Assembly: GCF_030345335.1 (NCBI RefSeq)
Contig: NZ_JAPVRC010000002.1
Location: 310,001-374,000 of the forward strand
Length of the DNA stretch: 64,000 nt
Origin: Halobacillus campisalis
GTDB taxonomy: Bacteria; Bacillota; Bacilli; Bacillales; Halobacillaceae
Direction: 5' to 3'
Each line of letters begins with the position of its first letter. Within the stretch, counting starts at the first letter, position 1. A model generated the notes under the pieces. The model saw nothing but the letters and a program-made list of their open reading frames with translations, searched no databases and had not been told where the DNA came from. Positions 26,243 to 36,067 of the stretch are shown here, piece after piece. The position numbers and the translations under genes were made by a program.

Positions 26243-27961
26243 ATGACGAAAAATAGATTTCCAGAACAGCACGGACCGCCGAGTGAAATGGAAAAGATTA
26301 AAGATGAAAGTAATTTCCTGAGAGGAACTCTTGTAGAAAGCTTCGAGGAGCGGATCACGGCTGGTATTCCCGAGGAACAAACGAAGCTGTTGAAGTTTCA
26401 CGGAAGCTATATGCAGGATGACCGCGACGTTAGGAATGAACGTAAGCAGCAAAAGTTAGAACCAAACTATCAGTTTATGATCCGTGTCCGTTTAGCGGGC
26501 GGCGTTGCAACTCCCGATCAGTGGCTGAAAATGGATGAACTCGCAAATACGTATGGCAATGAAACATTGAAGCTGACGACGCGGCAAACCTTCCAGCTGC
26601 ATGGTGTGTTGAAATGGGATATGAAGAAAAGTATTCAAGGGATGAATGACGCGCTTATGGATACGATTGCGGCTTGTGGCGATGTGAATCGGAATGTCAT
26701 GTGTAACGCAAACCCTTATCAGTCAGACATACATTCTGAAGTGTACGATTGGTCTAATCGTTTAAGTGACCATCTGCTGCCAAAAACAAGAGCCTATCAT
26801 GAAATTTGGCTTGATGAAGAGAAAGTGACGGACAGCCGGGAATCGGAAGAAGAGACCGAGCCGATTTACGGCCCTCTTTATTTACCGAGAAAATTTAAAA
26901 TCGGAGTAGCCGTACCGCCATCAAATGATGTGGACGTCTTTTCTCAGGATCTTGGTTTCATCGCCATTTTAGAAGATGGACAACTGCAAGGATTCAACGT
27001 TGCAGTTGGCGGGGGAATGGGAATGACCCACGGAGATACGGACACCTACCCTCAGCTTTCCCGGGTCATCGGTTTTTGTGAGCCTGACCAAATCCTGGAC
27101 GTTGCTGAAAAAATCCTTACGATCCAGCGTGATTATGGGAACCGTTCGGAGAGAAAGAATGCAAGATTCAAGTATACAATCGATCGAAAGGGTATTGACT
27201 GGGTGAAAAAAGAACTCAATGACAGGCTCGGCTGGAGCTTAGAGGAAGAGCGTTCCTACAGCTTCGATCATAACGGGGATCGTTACGGATGGATCGAGGG
27301 CGATGGGAAATGGCATCTGACTCTTTTTATCCAAAATGGAAGGATCAAAGATACAGAAGAGTATCCTTTGATGACAGGCTTACGTGAAATCGCTAAAGTC
27401 CATACTGGGGATTTCCGTCTGACTCCTAACCAGAATCTCATTATATCGAACGTTGAGAGCAAAAATAAATCTCTAATCGACGAGCTAGTTAACAAATACG
27501 GGATGACAGACGGCAAAGAGAACTCTGCACTGCGCAGAAATTCGATGGCATGTGTCGCTTTTCCTACCTGCGGGCTTGCCATGGCTGAATCAGAGAGGTA
27601 TCTTCCTTCTTTAATTGATAAAATAGAAGACATTCTTGATGAAGCAGGATTAAGAGACGAAGAAATCATTATCCGTATGTCAGGCTGCCCTAACGGCTGT
27701 TCCCGACCAGCCCTTGGTGAAATCGGCTTTATCGGAAAAGCTCCCGGTAAATATAATATGTATTTGGGAGCAGGATTCAGAGGGGACAGACTCAATAAAT
27801 TATTTCGTGAAAATATTGGGGAAGAAGACATATTACAAGAGCTTAAACCTATTCTTATCAATTATGCTAAAGAAAGAGAAGAGAATGAGCATTTCGGTGA
27901 CTACGTCATCAGAGCAGGCTACGTCGAAGCCGTTCACTCAGGACTTGAATTCCATAAATAA
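26243..27961 (+). CDS. cysI: Sulfite reductase hemoprotein subunit
   Basis: This 572-residue protein reduces sulfite to sulfide on a siroheme-[4Fe-4S] centre. The four cluster ligands are visible in CVAFPTCG and [10 protein letters not shown]. Siroheme-pocket features include [10 protein letters not shown] near residue 115 and the [10 protein letters not shown] stretch. The ATG follows GGGGAGGAG. It completes the cysJI operon, giving assimilatory sulfide for cysteine synthesis; a bidirectional terminator follows directly. Confidence 0.95.
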   Translation: MTKNRFPEQHGPPSEMEKIKDESNFLRGTLVESFEERITAGIPEEQTKLLKFHGSYMQDDRDVRNERKQQKLEPNYQFMIRVRLAGGVATPDQWLKMDELANTYGNETLKLTTRQTFQLHGVLKWDMKKSIQGMNDALMDTIAACGDVNRNVMCNANPYQSDIHSEVYDWSNRLSDHLLPKTRAYHEIWLDEEKVTDSRESEEETEPIYGPLYLPRKFKIGVAVPPSNDVDVFSQDLGFIAILEDGQLQGFNVAVGGGMGMTHGDTDTYPQLSRVIGFCEPDQILDVAEKILTIQRDYGNRSERKNARFKYTIDRKGIDWVKKELNDRLGWSLEEERSYSFDHNGDRYGWIEGDGKWHLTLFIQNGRIKDTEEYPLMTGLREIAKVHTGDFRLTPNQNLIISNVESKNKSLIDELVNKYGMTDGKENSALRRNSMACVAFPTCGLAMAESERYLPSLIDKIEDILDEAGLRDEEIIIRMSGCPNGCSRPALGEIGFIGKAPGKYNMYLGAGFRGDRLNKLFRENIGEEDILQELKPILINYAKEREENEHFGDYVIRAGYVEAVHSGLEFHK

Positions 27962-27964
27962 GCT

Positions 27965-28006
27965 CATAATGCCTGCAGGATCTAAGTGGACCCTGCAGGC
28001 ATTATG
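27965..28006. terminator. Bidirectional hairpin between cysI and the ger operon
   Basis: CATAATGCCTGCAGG pairs with CCTGCAGGCATTATG (15 bp). The stop codon of the convergent germination gene lies inside the right arm. Confidence 0.8.
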
Positions 28007-29096
28007 AATTTAAGCTTGTCTGTTTATTTCTTATCAAACCGATTAGGAAAACTAGAATGATCAAACAGTAAAGAGTAAACCAGTACATCGTCCAGCTTGT
28101 TGTTACAAAGTTACTAAAGTCCATAACTGTCTTATGAAGGTGGTTGCTCATTGCCCATATCAGAATGCCGATAGGGATAAGGTAAGGACGATAAGTTTTG
28201 GAGCCTGTTAAATGCTTCAGCCCCATCATGACTACGAGGAAACATACACATATTTTGACGAACAACCCGATCATCCAGGCGATGGCAAGCAGGATTTCAA
28301 TTCTTTCAAAAACAGTGACGAAATCAATATCCCTCATGACAGAATACGTGGGGTACGTTTCTCTGGCCACTAGATAGGTTCCCTCATCCCCAATGATGAT
28401 AAAAACCGTGATGACCAATACGAGGCCTCCTGCAGCGATACCAGACAGGTAAGTAAGCATGAGTTTTTCTTTTTTCTTAACATATTGAAAAAAAGCTCCT
28501 ATGAGTAATACTTCAATAAAAGGAAAGCCGAGGGTGGCATAGGCTCCTTGAAAAATTGCGGAAGGTCCTGAATGGAAGACAGGCCTAAGCTCTAAGAAGG
28601 AGAACTCCCTGGTTATTAAAATAAGGGAAACAACCGTAAGAAAAATGACGATTGGGAACACTAGGTCATTCAATAGAAACAAATTTTTTACACCTAAAAC
28701 AGCTGAGTAAATGACGACCGCAACAATGAGAATTTGATACGTCCATGGGTGTGAATAGGGAATGACACTGGCCACCATAAAATTACTTAAATTTCTTACG
28801 ACCATGGCGGCAAGGTGAAGAGCATAAAATATAATCAATATATTCATCACGCTACCAAACCATTTCCCGGCTGCACGATTCATTAGTTCGAATAATGAAG
28901 GATAATTATATTTTTTAAAAAGGAAAAGGTAAAGCACATTCAACATCAGCCCTATGATCAAAGCAAGCAGCATTGAAATCCACCCATCCTGTTTGGCTGA
29001 AACTACGGTAATGGCAGGAGCCATGAGAATAGAACTGAAAATTATGAAGTTAATAACGACCATAATCAACTGAAGTTTTGTAATTTGAATATTCAT
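28002..29096 (-). CDS. Spore germinant receptor B subunit
   Basis: This 364-residue integral membrane protein belongs to the GerAB family (amino acid/polyamine transporter fold), with about ten membrane spans starting TKLQLIMVVINFIIFSSILMAP. In other bacilli this subunit binds the germinant in the spore inner membrane. I prefer the second of two consecutive ATG codons because GGAGGT lies only two bases before the first. The stop of the preceding 56-codon gene overlaps the start region as ATGATGA, so they are translationally coupled. It is the last gene of the operon. Confidence 0.92.
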   Translation of the reverse strand: MNIQITKLQLIMVVINFIIFSSILMAPAITVVSAKQDGWISMLLALIIGLMLNVLYLFLFKKYNYPSLFELMNRAAGKWFGSVMNILIIFYALHLAAMVVRNLSNFMVASVIPYSHPWTYQILIVAVVIYSAVLGVKNLFLLNDLVFPIVIFLTVVSLILITREFSFLELRPVFHSGPSAIFQGAYATLGFPFIEVLLIGAFFQYVKKKEKLMLTYLSGIAAGGLVLVITVFIIIGDEGTYLVARETYPTYSVMRDIDFVTVFERIEILLAIAWMIGLFVKICVCFLVVMMGLKHLTGSKTYRPYLIPIGILIWAMSNHLHKTVMDFSNFVTTSWTMYWFTLYCLIILVFLIGLIRNKQTSLNS

Positions 29097-29266
29097 CATG
29101 GACCTCCGAACATGCCGTAGTAAATAGGTTCAAAAACAGCCTTCAGCCCTTCCGTTACAGGGAAGACCGGCTGATCATAAAGGTATCCGAACATATAGAC
29201 GATGGAGAACAGCCATACACCAGTGATGATCAGCTTTTCCTTTGGCTTTCGTTTATTATCCTTCAT
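29096..29266 (-). CDS. Small single-span membrane protein in the ger operon
   Basis: This 56-codon frame has a basic N-terminus (MKDNKRKPKEK), one membrane span (LIITGVWLFSIVYMFGYLY, residues 12-30) and a short outer tail ending YYGMFGGP. It starts inside the end of the C-subunit gene (AACAATGAAGGATAA, 11-base overlap) and its stop overlaps the B-subunit start, so it is coupled on both sides. Its last codons also encode the GGAGGT site for the B gene. Some ger operons carry a small D-type subunit; this could be a single-span version. The function is inferred from position only. Confidence 0.75.
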   Translation of the reverse strand: MKDNKRKPKEKLIITGVWLFSIVYMFGYLYDQPVFPVTEGLKAVFEPIYYGMFGGP

Positions 29267-30455
29267 TGTTATCCACTCTCGACCCTGGAGACTCGAGGTA
29301 TATGTTCACGTCTGTTTCTATCGACATATTTTCATATAAACTACTCCAGTTGTCCTTTACTTTTTTCCACTCTTCGGGTTGTTTCTTAGATAGTTGATTT
29401 TTAATCCCATAGTAATCCAGCTGGGATTCCTTGGCATTCGCAAGCGCTGATTGTAATTCATTCTCCATATCCTCGTTTATTATAGTTTGCAGCTCATTAA
29501 CTCCTTGCTCGGTGGACAGTTTGATTTGGCATGAGAGCCCTTGTAAATTAATGTGCCCTTCTAATTGGAGGGAATAATTCAGTTGTTCATTAACAATCTT
29601 CGGTTCTGCTTTGACTTCCATTTCTTTGAGTAAGAAGCCAATGGTTCCTTCATCTTCAGGGCATTTCACGGTATAAGATTTTATATTAGCTGATTTTTTA
29701 GTGATAATGGCCCAAGCAACCGAGTCTTTATACGAAAGCCAGTCTACTAAGTAATCCTTATCAAATAAAGCTAATCCTGTTAATCGCAAAGCGCTTTTGT
29801 TCCCTTCGATTTCGTTCAAATCTTCTGTATTAGTCGAACTTGACTGTTTATTTACTTTTTCGACACCCATTACGACGGGGTCCCGGTCTTCACCGTACCT
29901 CCATCTAATGAAATTCTCCAACTCGATGCCGTCTTTGATGCTGAGCGTCCCTCCCCTTACCTTTGTTAAACTTTCTATATTTTTAGTGGAGGAGTTATCA
30001 AGCGGAGTAAATGTGTTCAATATAGTAGCTGCGGATGAATCTTTAGTGATGAATAGTAAGTAACTATCCCTAATTTCATAATGGCGTTCAAGAAAGTCCG
30101 AAACTTCATGGACACCCCGTTCTCTGGCAAATTCTTCACTAATGAGGAGTGAAGAAATATGGGGGAAAAACAGTTTTCTTGATAATATGTCCCTGGCGTT
30201 AAATACGGCTTCAATCATATCTTCACCCTCACTTTCAAAGGTATAGCTATTGGCTTGACTGGCACCGCCGCCACCGGCTTCCCCTCCCGCTTGTGCCTGA
30301 GGGTTTGTAGCCTGAAACGTGACTTTCACTGTATCGTCTTCTCCGAGATCTACTCCTATCCCTGTCAGAATCAGCAGCTCGTTCAGCTCTTCCTGCCCGC
30401 TGCATCCTCCTAACAAAATAAGAAGTGTTAATACGAAAGCGGAAAAAAATTTCAT
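29256..30455 (-). CDS. Spore germinant receptor C subunit (lipoprotein)
   Basis: This 399-residue Ger(x)C family protein has a lipoprotein signal (FVLTLLILLGGC, lipidated Cys18) and the family features LLILTGIGVD, FPHISSLLISEEFARERG and a C-terminal region with GIKNQLSKKQPEEWKKVKDNW. It is anchored on the outer face of the spore inner membrane as part of the receptor. Its start overlaps the stop of the A subunit by four bases. A Gly- and Gln-rich loop near residue 60 (QAQAGGEAGGGGASQANS) is unusually flexible. Confidence 0.92.
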   Translation of the reverse strand: MKFFSAFVLTLLILLGGCSGQEELNELLILTGIGVDLGEDDTVKVTFQATNPQAQAGGEAGGGGASQANSYTFESEGEDMIEAVFNARDILSRKLFFPHISSLLISEEFARERGVHEVSDFLERHYEIRDSYLLFITKDSSAATILNTFTPLDNSSTKNIESLTKVRGGTLSIKDGIELENFIRWRYGEDRDPVVMGVEKVNKQSSSTNTEDLNEIEGNKSALRLTGLALFDKDYLVDWLSYKDSVAWAIITKKSANIKSYTVKCPEDEGTIGFLLKEMEVKAEPKIVNEQLNYSLQLEGHINLQGLSCQIKLSTEQGVNELQTIINEDMENELQSALANAKESQLDYYGIKNQLSKKQPEEWKKVKDNWSSLYENMSIETDVNIYLESPGSRVDNNEG

Positions 30456-31951
30456 TTTAAAACCTCCCCGTTTCTTCTCTGTTTACGTTTGCTCCACCAT
30501 AACGGAAACCGTAAAATAGTATCCTTCTGCTTTTTGATAGAAAAAGGAGCAAAAGGAGCCATGTAAGGTTGTCCCAAAGATTTTAACGAAACGAGGTGAA
30601 TGCAAATAATCATCGTAAATATGAATATCCCGAAAATCCCCGCAGAAGCCGCGAACAGCATCAATATGAAGCGGAGCATACGGGCGGAACCTGCAATTGA
30701 ATAATAAGGGTTGGCAAAGCTGGATATTGCTGTAAGAGATACGACAATGACGATGGCGGGAGATACAAGTCCCGCAGAAACGGCAGCTTCTCCGATTACA
30801 ATGGCGCCAACAATCGATACAGCAGGTCCGATTGGTCTTGGCATACGTATCCCGGCTTCTCTAAGAATTTCAAAAACAGTCTCCATTATCAGTGCTTCTA
30901 CTAGGGCTGGAAACGGCAGCCCTTCTCTCTGTGCAGCTAAACTGATTAAGAGATCCGTTGGAATTAATTCCTGATGGAAGGTCGTGAGCGCAACAAAAGT
31001 TGCAGGTAAAGCAAAGGCGATCCAAAAAGCGATAAAACGGATGAGACGTAAAAAAGTCGCTAAATCAAACCGATTGTAATAATCCTCTGCGGTCTGAAAG
31101 TAGGAAATAAGTGTAGCAGGTCCGATTAAAGCAAAAGGCGTGCCTTCCATCATAATGGCTAACTTACCTTCTGTAAGCGCAGAAGAAACGACATCTGGCC
31201 TTTCTGTATCGACCAGGGTTGGAAAAGGTGTATACCCTTTATCTTCAATCAACTCCTCCAGCATTCCCGTTTCGAATACCTTTTGCGTTTGACAGTCAGT
31301 AATTCTCTGAAACGCGATGTTCAGAGCCTCTTCATTCACTAACCCTTCGATATAAGTGACGATTACAGTCGTTTGTGTAACTTCACCTACGATGAAACTT
31401 TTGAATCTTAAATTTGGATTGGTAATTCTTCTTCGTATCAACGTTGAATTAATCGAAAGAGTTTCTACAAACCCTTCCCTGGGTCCTCTTACCATCGTTT
31501 GGGAACTTGGTTCTTCAATACCTCTTGTTTCCCACCGCTGATCTGAAACCAAAAATGCTTCTGTCCCTTTTTGAACAAACAAAATGACATGGCCTCTCAG
31601 GAGTGCTTGAAGCACTTCCGAAAATTCAGTCGTCGTTTTTAATTTTTTTGGAATTTGGATATGCTGCTTGAAATCCTTAATTACATAATCTCTAGAAGAG
31701 TCGTTCTCTTTGAACCAGTCCATCATTGGAGGGATCACGTTCAGCTCAATGTCTTCCGTGCTGATCAGTCCGTCAATATAACATAAAGCGAAAGCGGTAT
31801 GTTTGAATGAATATATTTTACTGATAAAGTCAAAAGGCTCTCCGAGAGATTGCTTGATTTGATTGATATTCTGTTTCACATCTTTAGAGATGACCACGCT
31901 GCCGTCTGTATGATTAGGAGGAGGGGCATTGGTCGAACGGTTCTTTCTCAT
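30452..31951 (-). CDS. Spore germinant receptor A subunit
   Basis: This 499-residue GerA family protein has a hydrophilic N-terminal half and about five membrane spans in the second half. Typical parts are LGEPFDFISKIY, EGFVETLSINSTLIRRRI, EGTPFALIGPATLISYFQTAEDYYNR, and PRPIGPAVSIVGAIVIGEAAVSAGLVSP. I use the second in-frame ATG (31951), six bases after AGGAGG, because the first ATG abuts the Shine-Dalgarno directly. It is the first gene of the A-C-small-B operon. In relatives this operon is expressed late in the forespore; I could not identify a confident sigma-G promoter. Confidence 0.93.
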   Translation of the reverse strand: MRKNRSTNAPPPNHTDGSVVISKDVKQNINQIKQSLGEPFDFISKIYSFKHTAFALCYIDGLISTEDIELNVIPPMMDWFKENDSSRDYVIKDFKQHIQIPKKLKTTTEFSEVLQALLRGHVILFVQKGTEAFLVSDQRWETRGIEEPSSQTMVRGPREGFVETLSINSTLIRRRITNPNLRFKSFIVGEVTQTTVIVTYIEGLVNEEALNIAFQRITDCQTQKVFETGMLEELIEDKGYTPFPTLVDTERPDVVSSALTEGKLAIMMEGTPFALIGPATLISYFQTAEDYYNRFDLATFLRLIRFIAFWIAFALPATFVALTTFHQELIPTDLLISLAAQREGLPFPALVEALIMETVFEILREAGIRMPRPIGPAVSIVGAIVIGEAAVSAGLVSPAIVIVVSLTAISSFANPYYSIAGSARMLRFILMLFAASAGIFGIFIFTMIICIHLVSLKSLGQPYMAPFAPFSIKKQKDTILRFPLWWSKRKQRRNGEVLK

Positions 31952-32142
31952 AGACATCCTCCTGACACTTTTTAATACATTGTGGCCAAACTGGAAAAAT
32001 TTTATACTTTTTCATCAGATTCCATGAGATTGCTAATGTTAAGGGCTTGAGGTGGTCGGGCATGTGGGGAGAGAAGGGCTCATATAATGGAACCTGTATT
32101 TCAACAAGTAACCATAAATCTTTAGAAAAGGGGGGAGAGATA

Positions 32143-32595
32143 TTGGCATATCTCATTCTTTCCACTTACCCCGGCAAAGGCTCGAGGAATTCAGGAGATC
32201 ATTTAATTAGTAAAAGTTTAAAAGATCTATTAATTGCGGTAAAAGGAAAACAAGTTGACATGGGTATTTACAGTGTTGTAGATCACGAGGTTAAAGATGT
32301 TCCCGACCTCTCCAAGTATACAGCTATTCTATCCCCAGCCATGAGACCGACACTGGGAGGGGACGTGATAGCTCTGAAAAACAGATATGCTTTTTTAATT
32401 GAATGCACCAGCCATCAATAAGCAGGATTTGAATAAGGAATTACGGATGGATTCAAAGAAAAAGACGATCTTAATGTAGTGAAAGGGGAACGATATTTAC
32501 AGGAATTAGAAGGATTCATCAAAAAGTTGCCTGATAAGGAACAAGTAAACATCGTAAAAAATTTTAGCAGAAAAGGTCTCAAATTACTTGATTGA
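32143..32595 (+). pseudogene. Decayed polysaccharide pyruvyltransferase-like gene
   Basis: A TTG-started frame with a good AGGGGGGAGAG site encodes YLILSTYPGKGSRNSGDHLI, resembling the start of polysaccharide pyruvyltransferase-type proteins. It then hits TAA at 32419 and again at 32434, but continues in the same frame to 32595 (GERYLQELEGFIKKLP, FSRKGLKLLD). The product is far too short for the family, so an internal deletion is likely as well. Family assignment is tentative. Confidence 0.55.
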
Positions 32596-32602
32596 TAATA
32601 AA

Positions 32603-32728
32603 ATGAGAAGTGAAGCCCAAAACAAAAATTGTGAGTTTTTAGAGTACGCCTCCCCCGTGAGAACCCCTTCTGCCAAACGGTTAATCAGATTGATAAGCTC
32701 AATGACAGAACCTAAAGGTGGATCATAG
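32603..32728 (+). other. 41-codon fragment, unrecognised
   Basis: A short frame (starting MRSEAQNKNCEFLEYASPV) has no clear ribosome binding site and looks like a remnant of a larger gene of the same decayed locus. Confidence 0.3.
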
Positions 32729-32769
32729 AGTATCGATAGTTCAGCTATGGAAAAAAGGAGTAAGCTTAT

Positions 32770-33438
32770 ATGTCTATCCTTAGAGGAAAAGCAGCTCTCA
32801 ACATCAGTACCTCCATAGTCAAAGTTGATGTGTCTAAATGCCGAGGTTACTCGTATTCCTCAGAAGGTTGGCATTATTTAACTGCGGTGTTAAAGCAGTT
32901 TATAAATAATCCAGCCCTTGATTATCAATCTTCTGTCTTAAAAAAGTACTATGACTTATATCAACCGAAATCATTAATGGATTGTTTGTTTTATGGAGAG
33001 GGTTACAAACATCTCAGACCGCCATGGTCTCCTTTACGATGGCGTTTTTATACTAAATGGATGACAGGAGAGAACCAGCACTTTGGTCCTAACTCTGATG
33101 AATTCGGTGAAAAGGTGTTTTTAAGAATTGTAAGTATATATAAAAAAGTTAAAGGTAGATGGGTACTTGCCTGAAGAAAATGAGGACGGCTATATAAGAG
33201 GACAGTTTCTTAAAAAAGGAAGAGGATTATCGATTTTTCGCAGGGGGAGGGCAGCACCGCCTTGGCTGCTTTGAGCGTATTAGGTAATCAAACTGCTTCA
33301 GTGAAGCTCCAGCCTCATTGGGTCAGAGTGATTAATCCAAATGAAGTTGATACCTGGTTTCAAGTTCGCAACAAGACTTGTGATCAAGAAACGCTCCTTA
33401 GGATTTTCACTAATTATTTTGAAAATAATGGAAGGTAA
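32770..33438 (+). pseudogene. Frameshifted gene of a polysaccharide-type locus
   Basis: The first frame (32770-33174, 134 codons, after AAAGGAG) encodes a distinctive stretch GEGYKHLRPPWSPLRWRFYT and GENQHFGPNSDEFGEKVFLR, then ends early. Sense continues in other frames: YLPEENEDGYIRGQFLKK from 33165, DYRFFAGGGQHRL near 33225, and ALSVLGNQTASVKLQPHW through TCDQETLLRIFTNYFENNG to 33438. Together they read as one protein of about 220 residues broken by roughly three single-base shifts. The GGQHR-x-AALSVLG part resembles ParB-like/sulfiredoxin-fold proteins seen in surface-polysaccharide clusters; the function is unknown. Confidence 0.7.
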
Positions 33439-33560
33439 AAGGCCAACAGAATAGGTTTGCTGGAATATAAGAAGCAGGTAAGGGACGAGCAGTAATATCA
33501 CTTATTATTGTTCTATCAAAAAGCCAGTTTGAACAAGCATTACAGAAAGGAGAAGGGTGG

Positions 33561-34124
33561 ATGTATCAAGATGTTTGGGTGAAAGGGAAAGTAGTCAAAA
33601 AGGGAAAAAGAGAATGTGAGAAAAGGTATAAGAAGATTAAAGAACAACTTAATCGAATAAAGCAGCCCTTTACTGTTCTTGATATTGGGGCGGACTCCGG
33701 TTATTTTTCCTTCAGGATTGCCGAGGACTTCAATGCACAAGTTACGATGCTTACCTCCGACAAAAAAATCGATAATATTATGAGGCAGAACAACAATAAG
33801 AACGTTAAACTGATCCGTGAAGAAGTAAATGTTGATAATTTGAAGGTTCTCACGGAAAAGGAGGATTTTGATGTGATTTTAGCATTGAGTATCCTTCACC
33901 ATTGTGATGAATATGAAGAACTCATTGATATGATTTTTGACTCTTCCCGTTTAATTTTTATAGAGGCATCTGCTCTCGAAGAAGCAGAAGGCGGATATAA
34001 AAGTCATAATGTAAAGGGAATCATGGAAAACTTGCAACAGAGAAATCCAACAATATTAGGGTATACAAGGAATCTAAGAAAGCTTGGGAAAAGGCCGCTT
34101 ATGAAGTTTGACCAGTCACTATGA
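33561..34124 (+). CDS. Class I SAM-dependent methyltransferase
   Basis: This 187-residue protein has motif I VLDIGADSGYFSFRIAEDF near residue 39 and a post-IV motif ILALSILHHCDEYEELIDMI near 108. The N-terminus is basic and Lys-rich. It follows the frameshifted gene above and AGAAAGGAGAAGG precedes the ATG. It probably methylates a sugar or intermediate in the surface polysaccharide pathway whose other genes have decayed, so it may be on the way to loss; the C-terminus is somewhat short for such enzymes. A small terminator follows. Confidence 0.65.
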   Translation: MYQDVWVKGKVVKKGKRECEKRYKKIKEQLNRIKQPFTVLDIGADSGYFSFRIAEDFNAQVTMLTSDKKIDNIMRQNNNKNVKLIREEVNVDNLKVLTEKEDFDVILALSILHHCDEYEELIDMIFDSSRLIFIEASALEEAEGGYKSHNVKGIMENLQQRNPTILGYTRNLRKLGKRPLMKFDQSL

Positions 34125-34132
34125 GAAGAAGG

Positions 34133-34164
34133 AGTGCTTCCTGCGAGCGGGGGCACTTTTTTTG
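34133..34164 (+). terminator. Rho-independent terminator
   Basis: AGTGCTTC pairs (with G-T pairs) with GGGGCACT and eight T residues follow, directly after the methyltransferase gene. Confidence 0.65.
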
Positions 34165-34256
34165 TGAGATGCTTTTGAAGGTCTATCAGCACAGGACCTG
34201 GGACACAGTTTGAAAATTTTATAAAAGGGGAAATCAGTTGTCCTAGGAGGCAGCTT

Positions 34257-34955
34257 ATGAAAAAAATAGTATTCTATGCAGTGGTTCTTGTTCTAGTTGC
34301 AGGTGCAGGGACTTGGATTATACAGGCGAATGGTTTAACTAGTAATGAAAAACAAATTTATGCTTTAGGTGACTCGCTTACCCACGGGGTTGGTGACACA
34401 TCCGGAGATGGTTACGCTGAGAACCTTGAAGAATTGTTCAATGAAGGTCGAGAGGATACGGTAAATGTCCGGAATTTAGGAATCCCTGGCCAGCAAACAG
34501 ATGGATTGCTGAAGCAGATTCAGCATTCCGATGTGAAAAATAGATTGAACGAAGCCGATTATTTCACTTTATTCATAGGAACAAATGATCTAATAGAAAG
34601 CAATGGCGGTGACTTAGTGAAGATTTATGAAGACCAGATTGAGGCAGGGAAGGAAGAGTATGAGGACAATCTAAAGGAAATCCTCGACATCATTCGTGAG
34701 GAAAATCCGGACGCACCTATTTTGTTTTTAGGATTGTACAACCCTTTTCCTTCTTCTGAACAAATAGAAGAAGAGGTCGTCCAATGGAATGATAGAAGCC
34801 AGCGAATCGTGGAGGATTATTCGAATGTAAAATTCATTCCTACAAACGATCTGTTTCCAGAAAAATCTACTGAATATTTCAGTGACGCTCTTCACCCTAA
34901 TGAGAAAGGGTATAATTTAATTACAGAAAAAATTATAGAAGAATATGATTTTTAG
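34257..34955 (+). CDS. SGNH/GDSL-type esterase, membrane-anchored or secreted
   Basis: This 232-residue protein starts with a hydrophobic signal or anchor segment (residues 5-24) and then an SGNH hydrolase domain: block I YALGDSLTHGVGD (nucleophile Ser), block II Gly in NLGIPGQQ, block III FIGTNDL, and block V DALHPNEKGY with the Asp-x-x-His dyad. It acts outside the membrane on an ester or acetyl group, similar to the YpmR-type enzymes of bacilli. CTAGGAGG lies before the ATG. It is a single gene closed by a bidirectional terminator. The substrate is unknown. Confidence 0.85.
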   Translation: MKKIVFYAVVLVLVAGAGTWIIQANGLTSNEKQIYALGDSLTHGVGDTSGDGYAENLEELFNEGREDTVNVRNLGIPGQQTDGLLKQIQHSDVKNRLNEADYFTLFIGTNDLIESNGGDLVKIYEDQIEAGKEEYEDNLKEILDIIREENPDAPILFLGLYNPFPSSEQIEEEVVQWNDRSQRIVEDYSNVKFIPTNDLFPEKSTEYFSDALHPNEKGYNLITEKIIEEYDF

Positions 34956-34956
34956 A

Positions 34957-34994
34957 AAACAGCCGCATTGCCAAGGGAAGGCTTGCGGCTGTTT
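34957..34994. terminator. Bidirectional terminator
   Basis: AAACAGCCGCA pairs with TGCGGCTGTTT between the convergent esterase and nuclease genes; T-runs occur on both strands. Confidence 0.85.
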
Positions 34995-34999
34995 GATAT

Positions 35000-35914
35000 T
35001 CAGGAGAATACTTCTGTCATTTTTTCAGGGAAATCTATAAATGGATTACGGTTCCCCTGGATTTTTTGAATCGTGTAATTACGACGAAATTCATACAAAT
35101 CAGGGGGATAGTCCTCATGCCATTTCAAGAGGAGTTTTTTATCAATTTTACTTCTATATTTTTTGCCGATTTGGTCAGGATATCTGACAAGAAAGTATAG
35201 CATCGCCCTTGCTGCAGGACCTTTTCCGTATTCTGGCTCAAACAGTTCTCCATCTATCTTTCCACAATCGTCCTTGATTCTCTGGGATAGTAATTCATCT
35301 GGCTGGTAATCAGGGAAGTCATGATAGGGATAATTACTTCGGAGTGAATTGCAGGCCGGTTCACACGTGAACAGATGGTGGAGATCTCCACGCATCGGCT
35401 CTTTTTCAGTGAACCATGACTGTGGGACTGCATGTTCGCAGTTATATTTTAGTTTTTCAGTAATGTGTTGCAGCTTTTTTATGACTAAAGCTTGATCGTG
35501 GTCCGGAATATTTTTACTCTTCTGAATACGATTCAAAGTAATTTGGTAGTCTTCTTTAATCACATCTTCGGCTTTACGGCTTTTTCCTGAATAAATATTT
35601 TGAAGCTTGCCATCCGGACGTAAATCCACCAGCGGATATACATACTCAGTAGGGTTATAGCGCACTTTATTTGTATGGGAAGCTTGCAGTCTCTCATTCA
35701 TAATATCGAGCAATTCGTCATTGGTTTTATTTTTGAAATCAATATCTGCATAATAACTCTCGCGTGCGTTATCATCCGCTTCCCGATCATAATAAGCTTT
35801 TTCATTCTGCTGAATGGCACGCTGGGTGGCTTGCACATAAGAAAGTACAGCTTGAAGCTTTTTAGGATCAGCTTTCATAGGGGCCAGTTTTTCTTTTTGC
35901 CTGAGTGTCAACAT
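35000..35914 (-). CDS. Endonuclease I family nuclease
   Basis: This 304-residue protein belongs to the endonuclease I (EndA/BsnA/YurI-type) family, recognised by NCEHAVPQSWF (catalytic His and metal site, about residue 155), MRGDLHHLFTCEPACNSLRSNYPYHDF and the GKGPAARAMLYFLVRYP helix. Such enzymes cut DNA and RNA without sequence preference. Most relatives are secreted, but this N-terminus (MLTLRQKEKLAPMKADPKK) is charged and shows no signal peptide, so it may be cytoplasmic or leave by another route. AGGAGG precedes the ATG at 35914. It stands alone. Confidence 0.85.
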   Translation of the reverse strand: MLTLRQKEKLAPMKADPKKLQAVLSYVQATQRAIQQNEKAYYDREADDNARESYYADIDFKNKTNDELLDIMNERLQASHTNKVRYNPTEYVYPLVDLRPDGKLQNIYSGKSRKAEDVIKEDYQITLNRIQKSKNIPDHDQALVIKKLQHITEKLKYNCEHAVPQSWFTEKEPMRGDLHHLFTCEPACNSLRSNYPYHDFPDYQPDELLSQRIKDDCGKIDGELFEPEYGKGPAARAMLYFLVRYPDQIGKKYRSKIDKKLLLKWHEDYPPDLYEFRRNYTIQKIQGNRNPFIDFPEKMTEVFS

Positions 35915-36031
35915 GACATGATTTCCTCCTAGTTATGAACTGATGGATAGTCTGTGACTCTCTCGGAAGTAAGTTTACATAGTTTTCCTTATATAGGTGT
36001 ATACCGCTAAAGTACCGCTATAAAACTAGAT

Positions 36032-36063
36032 AAAAAGGAGCACCATCAAAATGACAATGCTCC
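36032..36063 (-). terminator. Rho-independent terminator for the radical-SAM gene
   Basis: GGAGCA and TGCTCC (36037-36063) form a stem just after the minus-strand gene, followed on that strand by TTTTTA. Confidence 0.65.
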
Positions 36064-36067
36064 ACTC

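Noticed and set aside
31958-32046. Sigma-G promoter for the ger operon
   Set aside because: No pair of elements close to TGAATA and CATACTA with proper spacing was found by eye.
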